Assembly (NCBI GenBank): GCA_016165875.1
Contig: JABBOT010000004.1
Span: 2,604,001-2,668,000, forward strand
Direction: 5' to 3'
DNA length: 64,000 nt
Source: Acanthopleura granulata
Lineage: Eukaryota; Mollusca; Polyplacophora; Chitonida; Chitonidae
A program made the translations under genes and the position numbers. Within the stretch, counting starts at the first letter, position 1; every line of letters begins with the position of its first letter. Below, piece after piece: positions 45,106 through 57,715 of this stretch. A model generated the notes under the pieces. The model saw only the letters and a program-made list of their open reading frames with translations, searched no databases and had not been told where the DNA came from.

Positions 45106-47226
45106 GCAGTTAGAGGAAACTTTGCTGCAAAAAATGGATCTATGGCCTCACTGTGCTTCAGGCTGTTCAGTATGATCCGAAAAGGTCACGGCAGAAAATT
45201 AGTGTTGTATTTTAATTCACTGTTCAAAAAAGTAAAACAACATAATGACCACCATATTTGGATTCAGTACAAAATTGCTTTTTAGATGATGCATACTTTA
45301 TCCAAAGGTGGTCTGTTCTTTTAAGTGAAGATGAAACTGAATATTAAGCTGTGTAGAAGCAGTGGATTTGTCCAGTGGGGAAGGTACAAATGCGTCGATG
45401 GCTATGTTGAGGTTATCATTGTGATATGTCTTCACCTCGCGCATCGTCCGCACTAACTCTCACCCCAGACGCGTTTGTCATCAGCCTATCCAGCATCATA
45501 TGATTAGCCTGTGAAAACTTCAGGCCGCAGTTCAAATGGCTTCTGTTGTCCATATATTGTGTGTTGAAGCTTGGAATGTACCAACACAATAACAGTTTCC
45601 TCTGTCGTCACCTTGGTGACAAAAGAGGTAATCACAATTTTGCCCTTTCATAAGGCACTTACACACCACTTCTAGTAAATCTTGTTACACTCCGTAAATT
45701 GGACATGAATTGCAACCTACACGTCAAATATTAGTTGTCGGGTTCAGAAATCAGTCTGTCAGGGATGTTCCATAGTTCGCACATTTGTTATGATAATTTT
45801 TGTTAAAAGTCACAGTTATGATCTGTGTCGGTGATCCGCTACCAAATATGGCAGTTTCACTAAATATTCCCAGCACACAATACTTATGTTATGCTACATG
45901 TAGTAAACTGCATGAAAAGTGAAATGTTTATCAATTTCACTTAAGAAAAGCGGTGAAATCGGAATTCTTGCCTATTTCGCCTGACGAGGATGAAGTCATG
46001 AAATTCTGCCAGAAGTACATACTTAGAAGGCCTGTAAGCCTTGGGAATGGAATTCACGCTACAAATGGCATGACAGCACTTGAGTAGGTCTAGACCAGTT
46101 GCACCTAATAATTTAACATTTAACATCACTGTAATTTGTTTTTACTTAGTTCTGCTAATGACACGGTGCTAGGTGGTGTTTAAGTTGTTAATTCTTAAAC
46201 ACTTACACAAACAGTTAGAAGTAAACCCTGACTGAGGTAAATTTACAAGAGGCTGGATTTCACCGGTGACTCGTGACAATTTGCCACCTATCACACTGTC
46301 GTCGCTGCTTTAGTTTTACTCTCGATGCTGTAATCTTTTATATTCCTCTTTTCCCATCCAAATGTGACTGTAATTATATGTAAATATAACCTATATCTGT
46401 ATCTGATACAAAGACTTGTCAACGGGTCTCTGTTCATGTGTTAGAGACAGTTCTTAAACTTTGGATTTCCGACAATTAAAATGGATTGTTTTTCTTATAT
46501 ATCTATCATAGAATACACAACAGTTGGGCTCCCTTTTCACATTCTTGTTGCAAATGTCGAGCCCGGGATCTCTAGGATCTGAGGCCGATCATTTTCGGGA
46601 AGATTGAGGCTTTATGAAAAGATCGTCTGTCATTATCAGTGAACAACAAATACGTTTGTGCTGAAAAGGGGTTGTTAAATGTGCCAGCGATTAGTCAGAG
46701 CGTCTGGCTTTATTTTTTTGTTGTGGTTTAAGTTCAAAGAGACTGTAAGATATTGGGTATGCATGATCACCTAATAACGATGTGAACAGGTAAAACCATA
46801 ATTATGACTGACGTTCAAGGCTGCGAAAGAATCCGAGATTTAAAGTTTTTTTCATTATAGATCGAACCGTCACCTTTGTTCCCGTCGAAGAGAGCAAATA
46901 TAATATGGCGGCTTACTGCTGATGGTGTCACTGGCTGAAGTAATTGCTTCAGACTTCAAAGTTCGGTTTTACAACTTGAACGAAACGGTTCGAAATCTTA
47001 ATTTCCTCTGCCACTCTGTAGCAGTCTAATATCAGTATATTCAATTTTCCACATTGAAATCGTCAGTCAGTGGCTGACACGCAATGTACAGTGGAAGCCT
47101 TTGTGAGAAAACAACTTTGAAATCCCACTTGCAAATTAACAGGTTTGTTTGTAAAGGACAATTTAAATTGACAATCATGTATCTGTTCATCAAATACGTA
47201 ATACGTTTTCGTATGTATATTTTGTG
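45106..47226. other. Intronic sequence, nothing recognised
   Basis: A weak inverted pair, AGATCGAACCGT (46859) and ACGGTTCGAAATCT (46986), might mark a small decayed element. A short TA run lies at 45090-45105. Confidence 0.4.
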
Positions 47227-47580
47227 TTCCGACCGCCTCGATGGCCTGGTGGTTAGAGCGTCCACCTCGAGGTCGGGAGATCCGGAATCAATCCCGTGAC
47301 GGAGCATACCAAAGACTAAAAATGGTACTTGTTGCTCCACTCCTTGCCAGTGAGAGGTTAGAGCAAGGAAACAGAACTGGTCGACCAGGTGCTAGTACAA
47401 TGTAACTGGGTGGGGTGTCATGTCTGGTGTCTTCTGCATGATGTTCCAGTGACGGCAGTACTTTACAGGCATGGACTCGCCCTGTGACAATGGGACACAG
47501 TGTATAAAAACATTCTAGAGACTCTTTGTGATCATATGACCGAAACATTGTCGAGTATCACGTAAAACCCCGGCATACAT
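47227..47580 (+). mobile_element. tRNA-derived SINE, family 2
   Basis: The head GATGGCCTGGTGGTTAGAGC, CCACCTCGAGGTCGGGAGAT and AATCAATCCC resembles a tRNA with a weakened B box. The body shares CATACCAAAGAC, AAAAATGGTACTTGTTGCTC, TGGGTGGGGTGTCATGTCTG and TGATGTTCCAGTGACGGCAG with the copy at 17105. Its 3' part is longer, reaching about 47580. Confidence 0.75.
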
Positions 47581-49249
47581 ACTTCGGGGTTTCGTTTCAG
47601 TCAAGATTCAAATTTTAATATTAAAATGATATAATGTTTCAATAAATCCATGCTTAATTTATTAATGCATATTGGTACCGATGATTTATTTATCATGGGA
47701 TTAACTCTCTGGCGGATGGCGGGTTGTTTTTTGTCATGATTTATTCTGCTTAGTAGGGGATTGGTCCTCCGGGCAATACCAGTCTCAGAGCCATGCACAC
47801 TATGAATTTGACTAAACGAGGAAAAGGTTGGCCAATTTTGTGATTTCAGCCTCCGGTCTGAAAACTCCAATACCAGTTCTATAGGCTTGGTTAGTAATGG
47901 GTGACAAAAACAACTCTATCAGTTACTCTGAAAAATGTCCGTGGTTAAGACTCCGCTTCTTGCTCGGCCTCTGGGGAGAAGTAGCGAAAAGTTAGCCCGA
48001 AAGGAGAAATAATTGCTATAGAATTCTGAACCCCTGAAATGCAACAAACCTTGAACTTTGTACCAATTCACATTGCTAACAAGGCAAGCTCTGTAACAAA
48101 TGACATAAGCTTCTTTGACCTGCTAGCCTTCTTGCTCGGGATTATAAATGGTGTCCTCAATTATAAAGTGACAAGAACCAATTTTAGGAAATTTATGCCC
48201 GACTGAATATTAGTACAGTGTCAATTTACGGGATACTCAAAATACGAAAAGTGTCCTTACAAATAAGTTCCAGAACAGAGGTTCTTTTGCCCTGCACAGT
48301 CCTTAAGTGGCGGAAGGTATGATTTGTTATCTGATGAATGTTTGGCAAGATAGAGGAACAATCAAAATTTTCATGGACATTTCATCAAACATGTTTCGTC
48401 CTGTCTGTAATCCGAAACTTATGGAGGGATAATTTAGCACAGACCACTGAATCATAGAAGTTCACATTAAAAGGAGTACAGTAGATGCTGGAATGGCTCT
48501 TGTACAAAATGACAACAATCCCTCTTGTGACTGTATTTTTTTTAGAGTCATCTTGTAACGACCCAGCAAAGGGTTTAAAACTAGGCTATCCCCAGGTCGA
48601 ACACTTTATCGTTGGGGATTCTAAGAACCATGCCTCTGGTGCCATATAAATGAAACAGGCTGTGGGTCAGTCTGATTTTTGCCATGTAATGGGGACGTGC
48701 AAAGATTGACACATTTGGGGCTGCCCATAATGTACCTACGCCCTAAATCCTAACTTTTTCACCCGGCTCCCCCTCTACTCCCCGCCGTACATATCGTGCA
48801 CAACATGCCTTTGACAACTCCACCCCACCCCACGCTCCTTTATCGTTGTACGTTGAACCATCATGTAGGTTCACAAAATGTACAGAACTACGACAACGGA
48901 CGATGGACAATACATTTCGTTGGCTGAAAAGGTAAACTGTAGTTTGAACCGGTTTGTTGCAGCTACCTCACGACGTGACCATACTAAAGTTTTTAACAAG
49001 CGTCATGACACTTTTGTTTTTTGCCCTAGATTCGCTATCGAACAAGCGCTCCATGGAGTCTGATGCCGTTTCCAGTTCTTTTCATCTTTTTCATGAACTG
49101 TTTTAACTAATGGCACGTACTCATTGACAACAAGGGACACCTACTCTGTTAGAGAAATTAATTGCTTCACAGTGAATGGTGAAAATTGCTAACCGGTACA
49201 ATGGCACATATCGTATTTCTACATTTTTGTTTCTTACGAACACCGATTG
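47581..49249. other. Intronic sequence, nothing recognised
   Basis: It lies downstream, in minus orientation, of the DIRS-like RT relic, but I could not see a tyrosine recombinase or RNase H in it. Confidence 0.35.
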
Positions 49250-49800
49250 ACGATTCCCTCTCGTTTGCACAGACGCCCCCTTTCCGTATGAGTGTATGTA
49301 CTTTCATCAAAAGTAGCCATAAACTGAGAACACGAACCAATGACGGCTGCGACAACAGAGACAAAGTTATCCAAGAAATGCCTGAGACTTTCCAGATATA
49401 CTGCTGACTTAACAAAGAAAAATTGGAAACTGTTCGAGCAGTGAGCAGGTGATAGAGCACACCATAGGCAGGCATTTATCAGTGCAATACTTATCTTTAA
49501 ATTTGAACCCAAGTAGATCCAAATCTGCTGGGTGACCAGGAGTGAACCATAGGCTGATGTAATGTCCTTGTTTTCCCAAGTCAGCATTTTTTGCTAGATT
49601 GACAAGCTTGTTTACAACTTCATCAGATGATGTATATGTTGTGTATTCCTTATTGCTTTCATTCGTCGGACAAGACAGAAGAGTTATTAACCTCACCCCT
49701 CCTATCAGTTTTCGGTACTGCTCCAATGGGAGAAATCCGAAGTGCTGAGATCGGAAAGGAGGGGGAGGGGAGATGGGGAAAAGTTCCTAATACCCTGGAA
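49250..49800 (-). pseudogene. Decayed DIRS/Ngaro-like retroelement reverse transcriptase
   Basis: On the minus strand, in at least two shifted frames, the order is R-I-S-P-I-G-A-V-P-K (about 49730-49760), S-S-D-E-V-V-N-K-L, then P-A-D-L-D-L-L-G-F-K-F, D-K-C-L-P-M-V-C-S (about 49455-49480) and finally R-H-F-L-D-N-F (about 49366-49380). The P-x-D-x-x-L-L-G-F and D-K-C-L-P-M-G-C-S pattern is that of reverse transcriptases of tyrosine-recombinase retroelements (DIRS, Ngaro). The catalytic Y-L-D-D reads F-L-D-N, and the earlier catalytic Asp segment reads L-G-K-Q-G-H-Y. No recombinase domain or terminal repeats were seen nearby. It is inactive and fragmentary. Confidence 0.65.
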
Positions 49801-50702
49801 TTCTCCATCGTTGTCAGTTTTGTTTGTAGTTTTTGTTACCCAATGGGTTCTTGTTAGCCGATGAAATGTTTTTGGAATGAAAACGTGTTACTGGTCTGTT
49901 ATAAATCTTGAACCTGATTCAAACCTTCTTTAGGTTTCAATGGATAAACATTGTTTCCATGGTGTTAAGCGTCGCAGTGAGTAGAAAGTTCTGCTCATTT
50001 TCAATATGTCGGCGGCCTGGTTGTTGGAAGTTGGACTTGCCTGACAGGTTGCTCTTTGTGTTTTGGGTTGGTCTTGTACAACCACGAAAATTAGACAATT
50101 GTGAATTTCCACCTTGGTTATAACATTTCATTGCTGGATGGTTGAACGTGTGGATATATGCATAGACTGAGGCATGTTAACACGATTTTGACATGTTGTT
50201 AGTTGTTTTACCGGGTTGTGAGGGAGCAGAACTCATGTAATTGAGCCAAAGTTCTGAGTTACGTCTCCCCATGCTACTGGCAGATTCCTGCATTTACACA
50301 GACAATATTGATCATCATACAATTTTTACCCCAAATCGGTAAATGCAGATGACGCTTGACGGATAATCAACATATATTTTAGTAGCCTATGCCTTATGTA
50401 TGCCGTGCATGAGCCAAGATAAAAATGCTCATATAAACTAGATAAACATCTGTCCAAGTATCTGAGCCCATAGATATGTGCTCGACATCTGTCTGTTGCA
50501 CAACTAACTCTCCCTTAACAAGTGAAACTTTATGGCTCTTCATTGTGCTCCGAATTTTGAGGCAATAGCTTGGCTATTTCAACATACTTCCAATTCCAAA
50601 TGTTTGTGAATAGCAATGTGTACATGAGTGTTTGTGTTAGGACTTGGTGAGAATGAAGATTGCCTTATCCCTTGTAAACATGTCACTGTTGTTCCGGAGG
50701 CA

Positions 50703-50827
50703 GGTTACACAGGTATTCGAAAAAGTGAAATTGTGATGACCTCCTCTGCCGGCCGGGTTTTAGGGGGCTTCGTTGGGGTAAGCGCCATCATCCTGTCTGT
50801 TGACCGCTTCTTCCTAGACCTGGAAGC
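50703..50827 (+). other. Exon-like open segment, unidentified
   Basis: It is more GC-rich than its surroundings and open on both strands. On + it lies between GGAGGCAG and TTCCAG/GTACGC, with possible donors at GTAAGC (50778) and GTACGC, and encodes a hydrophobic run G-V-S-A-I-I-L-S-V. On - it reads a basic 60-codon frame. I recognise neither product. Confidence 0.2.
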
Positions 50828-50891
50828 CTTACTTCCTTGGGTTCCAGGTACGCGGTGCCTCTTGGGCATAGTCACGAAAAGTAACAATTGA

Positions 50892-53800
50892 TATCTCAGT
50901 GGAAAATTAATTAAGGTGACTTTAATACATGAACACGGACGTTAGCCACATTGCTTTTGGTAACAAACACTTGTGCTTTCCAACTTTTTGATAAAATAAT
51001 AACTGATCCTCTCAAAACAGCTACCACTGCTCAGTCATCACCCTGTTATGCGGAATATAAATCTTATCTGCGTCTCTATTGTAATTAGTTTGCAATCGAA
51101 ATACGTTTAAGTTAATTTTTAAACTTACAGAGTGAACAAACTTGACCTGGTTATCAAGCCTCGACAAGGGGTGCTACTGTGTCTTTACCAAAGGGAGTTA
51201 ACTCCTGTCGTAGCCTTTCTTAAGGGAAAACGATGACGTAAAACGAGTATTTACATAATGTTTTTGGAGCCATTTTAGAAGTGTATCGTTTATAATATAT
51301 GACTTGTAATTAAATGAATGAAAGAAGTATAAATATTCCTCATGACATTCTCAGCAACTTTTACAAATCATGCACTAAAATCAACTGTCTGTGTATCTAT
51401 GTCTGTGAATCAAAAGCAACCTCCGCCAGGCAGTCTGGCGTTGAAGCATCCTTGCATTCATCTTTCAGCGTTTCAGACGTGGTTATAAGGTAGGAGGTGT
51501 AAAAATTATCTACTTTAATGTCGCTAGTCAAGTTTATGACGGGAAGAAACTGCGCAGGGCTTGGTGACAATTAACATAGCTGCATTTTTTAAAATCTGCT
51601 TCTGCTTTAGGCATGGCGCAAGGGGTGATGGTGTAAGTTGCTGCTGGTTGGGGTGTAAGTTGTATTTACGTGAGGAGATTTGCTAACCATCACATTTGCC
51701 AACCATCACCGCAATTTCTGCTCTAGGTTTACTCGCTATGCCGTAGTCGACAGTCTTTTATATTGGAAAGAGTTCCCAACCTGTCCGCTTACCCGACAAA
51801 CACCGAATTTTGAGGCGTAGTTGACTTCCGACACAATCAATCAGGATTTGTCGGTCACTGGTACCATGTTCATCATCGTATCACAACAACAACCATTCTA
51901 TCTTTATATAGTTTCCTCGAGTTTATATAATATTGAAGAAAGACACAACACATCGATAACGTTAAGCGATCAGGTTTCCCCAGCCTGCATTTATTACAAA
52001 TAACAATCTGTTTCCAAATGTTCCTACAGATGAATATTATCGTACCGTCCGTAAATAAGCAATTCTATACCTAGCTCACGCTTTTTAGAAAACTCAATAA
52101 ATGTTATATAGATTGCAAGTCGACTGTGTAAATAGCTACCATACGTCGAACTGAATAAGTAATCGAACTTGACAATCATTTATACATCACCTCTCAGGGA
52201 TTACCCATATCGACACAGTATTAACTATGGGAGCAAAATAGACGATATACTGTGTTATTGCAAATGTTACCCGTTAAAAAAGAAAGTGATGTTCAGCGTA
52301 TGTATGCTTAAGGTCTTAGACCTATCGTGTGGGGAATAGATGTTGCGATATGTGCTGTAATGGCATTCTGTTCAAATTAGCCGAAACTGAAGACAAACAT
52401 AAGAACTTTATTTATTCCATGTCACAGATATAGTGGCAGGTAAAAGCTTCACGGCAATCTTTGGTTCGCAGTACTTTAAGACAAAATGTTACTGCGAAAA
52501 GAGAAGATATATATAACATCTTAAGGAGACTATCTCCAATTTTTATGGTGAGTAAAAAGGCTGTAAAAAACTGTGTCTGGAAATATCGTCTTTGATTTTT
52601 TTAAAAAGAAATCACGAAATTACAAACAGCCAAATGTTTTGATTATATGATGGGTTTTATGGACTATACTGATCACGTGTGCCACCATCGATGTAACACC
52701 GACTCTTCTGTAGCGCTAAAGTAGAACATTATGATCATATTAGCTCCATCAGAGATAGGCACACATTAAAGGGGTGAGGCTCACAATAACCTTTTTTCTG
52801 ATCTGAATATGAAGGTGTAGAGAGAGTTTTATGATTTTGCCAGTAAGGTCCACAACCCCCCCCCCCGCCCCCGCACAATCCAGACAGTCCGCTGCATTGA
52901 ATTCAGTAGAAATAATTTTGGACAGAAGTAAATGTATATTTGAAGATAGTTTTCTACATTTTTAAGTGGTCTTTCTCTTTAAAAATATCTCCTCTATATT
53001 TATTCATATAGACACAATAATAAAGCACATTGTATTGTTTACTCAGTTGTGGTGTTTGATAATGTAGATGTTAGCATGGCAGGTAGACTTTTTATTGCCG
53101 ATCACTAACGGCAATATTAAATCACACAGGCAGTGAAAAGAATGTGTTAACTCAGAAAGGTGGTTGCAATCTTGAAGATATGGTCTGAGCCTTTGGATTC
53201 TACATCATTAGAAAGCAGTTCATTTCACTTTAAGGCAATTACACGTGTTTTGATTCCTCTTCAAAAAGGCATGTGCTGTTGTTGATGTAGCATGTCACAT
53301 TATAAGTATAGAACATTTACAGCAGATGAAAACCTTGTGAAATGTGTCCTGGTAAATCCTTTACGGGACATTTCTAAGAATTTGTTTTCTAACTAGAAAC
53401 TAGTTTATTCTAGGTAAAATAAAATGTGTGTTCTTTGAAACACTCTGAAAAGAAATGAACGAAATACTACAAAGGATAGCTATTTCTGAAAACAAAAAGG
53501 CAGATAATGCGTAATTGGCGTGGGCATCATGAAAGCAAAACGGAAAAATCTCAGACCTATTGCATGTTAAGCTTTCAATAAGCTATGATTAAAGTTTGAC
53601 TTGCATTTGAAGATAGGAGTCATGCTCATCCTAAATGTATGGCTGAGGGCGTACAGGGCTTGAGATAATGAGCCCTGCCACCCAGGTAAACCATACGAAC
53701 AGCGGTAAACTGAGAATTAAGGAATTTTCCCAGAGGGACAAATTTCTTAAATTTGTCATCAGATTAATTTGAATAACAGAACTGTCGATATTAGATTGGG

Positions 53801-55447
53801 TAGGTTATACAGTACTGCTTTTAAGTTCTGAAAAACTTCCAATGCGCGCTTTGGTTTTACTTGTCATCCTCTGTACAGAACCCTCTTAATCCAGATTACT
53901 GATCACTACAAATTAATTTCAGTAACACTACATAATTCTTCATATGAAGTAAATTATGTTGCCAAAAGTATCCTCGCCAGAAATTCGTCATATTTGTACT
54001 CATCAGTGTCCATCAGAAGGTAGTTCGCATACATGGCCTTTCACTTGTAACTTGACGTGACAAGGCCTAGATGGAGACTTGCTCAGTGACTGAGCAATCC
54101 ACCACGGCAACTCTTAGCTCTGAATAGCCTATCTTTTACACATACTGCTGCTATTTATTCGTCAATTGACGATTTACATGATAGTTTATATGCCAGCTAT
54201 ATAATGGCCTCTAGGTTGTGAGGAGTAAACCATTGATTTTGGGGAAGTTAGTGACCAATCTCTGCACTCTTTTCCCGACATACAAAGGTGGTCTGTAACA
54301 AAAATACAGACTATAATGGCTAAAACATTGATGACGTAATCAACTACAATAGGAAACGCCTTTATATAGTGCCAGTATGATCCTTTGTACATACCGGGTA
54401 TCTCTATTTTTATAAAGTTAAATGCAGTTTAGTTCTCTTGCCACTTTCAGTTTGAAAATGACTAGTTGTATGAGAACTTTAGTTAATGTTACATGAAATG
54501 TCGCTAGAAGGACAACCGGGTCATCATGAATAATCCCTGCAGTATTCCTTGAATATCTGATAGTTAAGAGAAAAACATTACTTCCTTCTCTAACTGTACT
54601 TCAGTGTTACCATGCTGTTTTAGGAGATCATGGACGCAATTGCATATACGTGAGAGGTTTTGCAAAAAGCGGATTTCTTTGCAAGACCCAAGTAGAAAAC
54701 AGTACTCCAAACCAGATATAAACACATCCAGGCAAGTACAAGCAAAACAGGCGAATTACTAGCTTCAGTGAATGACGATATTGCCAGTGATACAAATATT
54801 TAGAAATATGACCGTTGAGTGCCTACAAAATTAGATCCAGATTGTATTTAGGGCAAGTCATTACAAGAATATGCAAGAAAGGTCAGGGAAGCAACATATT
54901 TACCACGGATTGATGTTCCTGCTCGATTAATGTTTCTAGAAATTCATTAGCATGTGTGCATGTTTAGCAACAGTCTAGCCTTTTCACAAGGATGCTAAAA
55001 GTAGATGTTGCTTTTAAAATATTGTGTTCGTCTAATATAAAATCAAGTAATTTTATCCGCTTTCCCCAGTTCTTGTAATTATGAGGCTATACTTTGTTAA
55101 ACGTGATATAGGCGTTTAGAATACTGAGTAAACCTGAATTTTGGAATTTCCAATGAAAGATGGATTAAAATTGTCCTTGTAGGTTGATAGAATTGGTTTC
55201 AAGCTTAGTTCCTTGCTGTGGGGAAAATTAAAAATCGCATCGGGTCGGGATTTTTGAAGCGGCATTTATCAACCTGTTGTGAGAAAATCAATGTCAGTTG
55301 TGAACAACCACATAAGGTTCATTTAGGTTGAACATTCTGAAACCCGCTGTTTTCTTTGACAACCTGAACAGTTGGCTGATGTTTGGTATATAATTATTGT
55401 AGTGTATAAAACCGATACAGCAGTGCCCATCACCCAGAGGTTTTTGC
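50892..55447. other. Intronic sequence, largely empty
   Basis: More than 4 kb with few open frames and only a poly-C tract. A stretch at 54600-54760 on - hints at the end of an RT, but too weakly to call. Confidence 0.4.
52856..52874. repeat. Poly-C tract
   Basis: A run of C with a single interrupting G at 52867, followed by GCACAATCC. Confidence 0.85.
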
Positions 55448-55642
55448 AACTAATGCTGAAGTAAATACCGGTGTATTGTAGTATCCAACCGATATATTGT
55501 GTCACTTGTTTTACCTTTCTCGATAATGTTACAACAACCAATAGTGTTATAAAACGGCCGATAATGTTAAGACCTTTCCAATTGATACTGACAAATTTTT
55601 ACCGATGCTGTAGTAATTTTTTTCGATACTGTAGTATCACTT
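55448..55642. repeat. Degenerate short tandem modules (CCGATAATGTTA type)
   Basis: About nine modules of 18-30 bp share a core like CCGATAATGTTACAAC or CCGATGCTGTAGTAAT. Examples lie near 55488, 55519, 55557 and 55600. Similar modules appear again near 56918-56950 (ACCGGTCGCTGTTACATTAT). Confidence 0.6.
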
Positions 55643-55802
55643 ATGCATGAAGTTAAGTTACACAATAAAGATTCATATTTTAGTGTCACTCCGTGAGCTC
55701 TTCACACAGTTCACATTATACTATGCTAGATACCACTGACAACTTCATAAAATAGAATCGGTGTGACAGTCTACTATTTATGTAGGAATTTTTAAAACGA
55801 TT

Positions 55803-55941
55803 GTTTATTTATTTATTTACTTTTATGTTTCAAAAATATTCTACTGACGGCGGCGGAAAGCATTGTGTTAAGAGGACACCCGGAATGTCCGGAGGAAACA
55901 CGCTGGCATCCGCACGCTGCTGGCAGACCTTCCCATGTACC
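55803..55941 (-). mobile_element. SINE family 1, degraded fragment
   Basis: A tail complement (TTTATTTATTTATTTAC) is followed by AAAAATATTCTACTGACGGC, GAAAGCATTGTGTTAAGAGG, TCCGCACGCTGCTGGCAGAC and CTTCCCATGTAC. The head side is missing. Confidence 0.65.
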
Positions 55942-57019
55942 TGTAAAGATAAATCGTACGTGTTCTTTTCTTACCTGAGGAGATTTTAAACCGCATTACA
56001 AACATAACACGTTGACGGTCGAATCTGAAGGTCAACGTGGACACCACCTAAACACGATTAACCTCATTGTGTTTCATTTTAAGTATACCATATATCAAGC
56101 ATGCGTACTTATTACCATGTTTGTGGACTTATAAAGCTTGGCAAAAGCTTGTTTAATGGCAATCTCGTAAAACTACTTTCCACCTTTACCAAACCGGTCA
56201 AAAGCCGTGTGCTCCTTTGTTCTTTCTTGGATTACGTCACACTTCTAGGTACATGTGTGCTCAGAAAGTACTTGGTACACTAACATTACAGCGTTACCGC
56301 ACAAAATCATGTGTTTCTCTGCGATTTGGGCCCATTTGTGTAGCCAATCAGACTCGCCCATTGTTTTCCTCGTAACTCCACACTGTTGAGCCGGAAAATC
56401 GTGCAGTCATTTACCGAGGCCAATTTTCTGATCTTAGATAGCAGCTGATCAGTCAGCCGCGCATGTTCCCCCGGGACAAAGGCCACGGCGAGTAAGGGGC
56501 GAAGAACTATTATGATGTATGTACTGAAATGGGCTACAATATACTGCAAATATATAGTTTTTTCCATAAATAAGGAAACGTTGAACCAACATGATACTCA
56601 CGAACAGGTTACAATATTTCATAAGCTTATCTCGATACAAAAATCCAACCAGGAAAAGAGATTGAAATAGATAAATCAGCTTTTGAGCTTTTGCTTTGGT
56701 CAAACAAAACGATAGAAATCTCATCTCTTCAATTTTTTACAGACCTGTAGTGAAGTAGATTCAAGTATCCTCTCTGCATTTTTGACACCCTACAACTGCA
56801 CCACTACTGCAACACTCTCCAGTTATCCAACATATAAGAAATGACCAAATTCTTTACAATTGTGTTTTCTATAGTATTCCCTTGCTAAGTTTTTACATTG
56901 TGTATTATTTTTACAATACCGGTCGCTGTTACATTATCGGTCAAAAAGCGATACGATATAGAATGGTTATTACAGTGTAGGTATTCCTCACATAATCGGC
57001 AGTAAGGAATCAAGGCAAT

Positions 57020-57715
57020 CAAATCAGACAGCGATGAGCCTTACACAAGATCAAGCAATGAATCACAAACACACTCATTTAATACATAAACCTGAATAAA
57101 CCAATCTAAGTGATACAACTCATTGACAATGTATAGCAATACACTTTTTTACGGAGATCACAGGAGACCCCAAATCCGACAGAAACAACACTAGTCTAAA
57201 CAACCAATCATCCTCGTGACAATCGGTCGCATGTACGCTACAAATGGTTGTATCAAACCTCCCTGCCAAATCACAGCCCTCGCCTGGGAATCCCTTGAGC
57301 GGTAACATCCAGGCAATATATTGAGCCTGGCCCAAAGTGAGTTCCAGAGCCACTGTCAGTGTAAACTGAGATATGTCTCAACACAAAAAGACACCTAGCA
57401 ACACAAGCTTCTAACCAATAGCAAGTAAGGAAACACTCGCTCGAAATGTCACATCAAAAACGCAAATGCAAATTAGCAACCTTCATATTTGACCGATGAC
57501 TGAAAGACTGCGACTTGAAGGCTGCCTTACTTTCTGGACTATATAATTGTAAGCATGTTTACAGCACAGGTAGTTCATTCTAGAAAGAACGACATATACA
57601 TACATATAGACGTCTTCCGAAAACAGTGTAGGCTATGACATATACACAGCTCAAGATCTAGGTCAGTTGCTCACCCGGTTAGCATAACAATGAAATGCAA
57701 TGTATTAAAGACGGA
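57020..57715 (+). repeat. Dispersed repeat A, copy 2
   Basis: Same ordered blocks as 42660-43165 (CCTTACACAAGATCAA, CTAGTCTAAACA, GACCGATGACTGAAAGACTG, AATTGTAAGCATGTTTACAG, TAGGCTATGACATATAC). It carries about 250 bp extra between 57210 and 57480, so one copy has an insertion or the other a deletion. Confidence 0.65.

Noticed and set aside
46859..46999. Small MITE with AGATCGAACCGT ends
   Set aside because: Only about 12 bp pair convincingly and the rest of the arms drift; too weak to call.
47227..47300. True tRNA gene
   Set aside because: The head looks tRNA-like, but the B box is degraded and the sequence continues as a body shared with 17105, so it is a SINE.
49186..49407. 73-codon + frame
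   Set aside because: It is antisense to the DIRS-like RT relic.
54480..55120. Possible RT end on the minus strand (S-G-L-E-Y-C-F-L-L-G-S)
   Set aside because: One short stretch resembles a LINE L-E-Y motif, but no neighbouring RT motifs line up in any frame.
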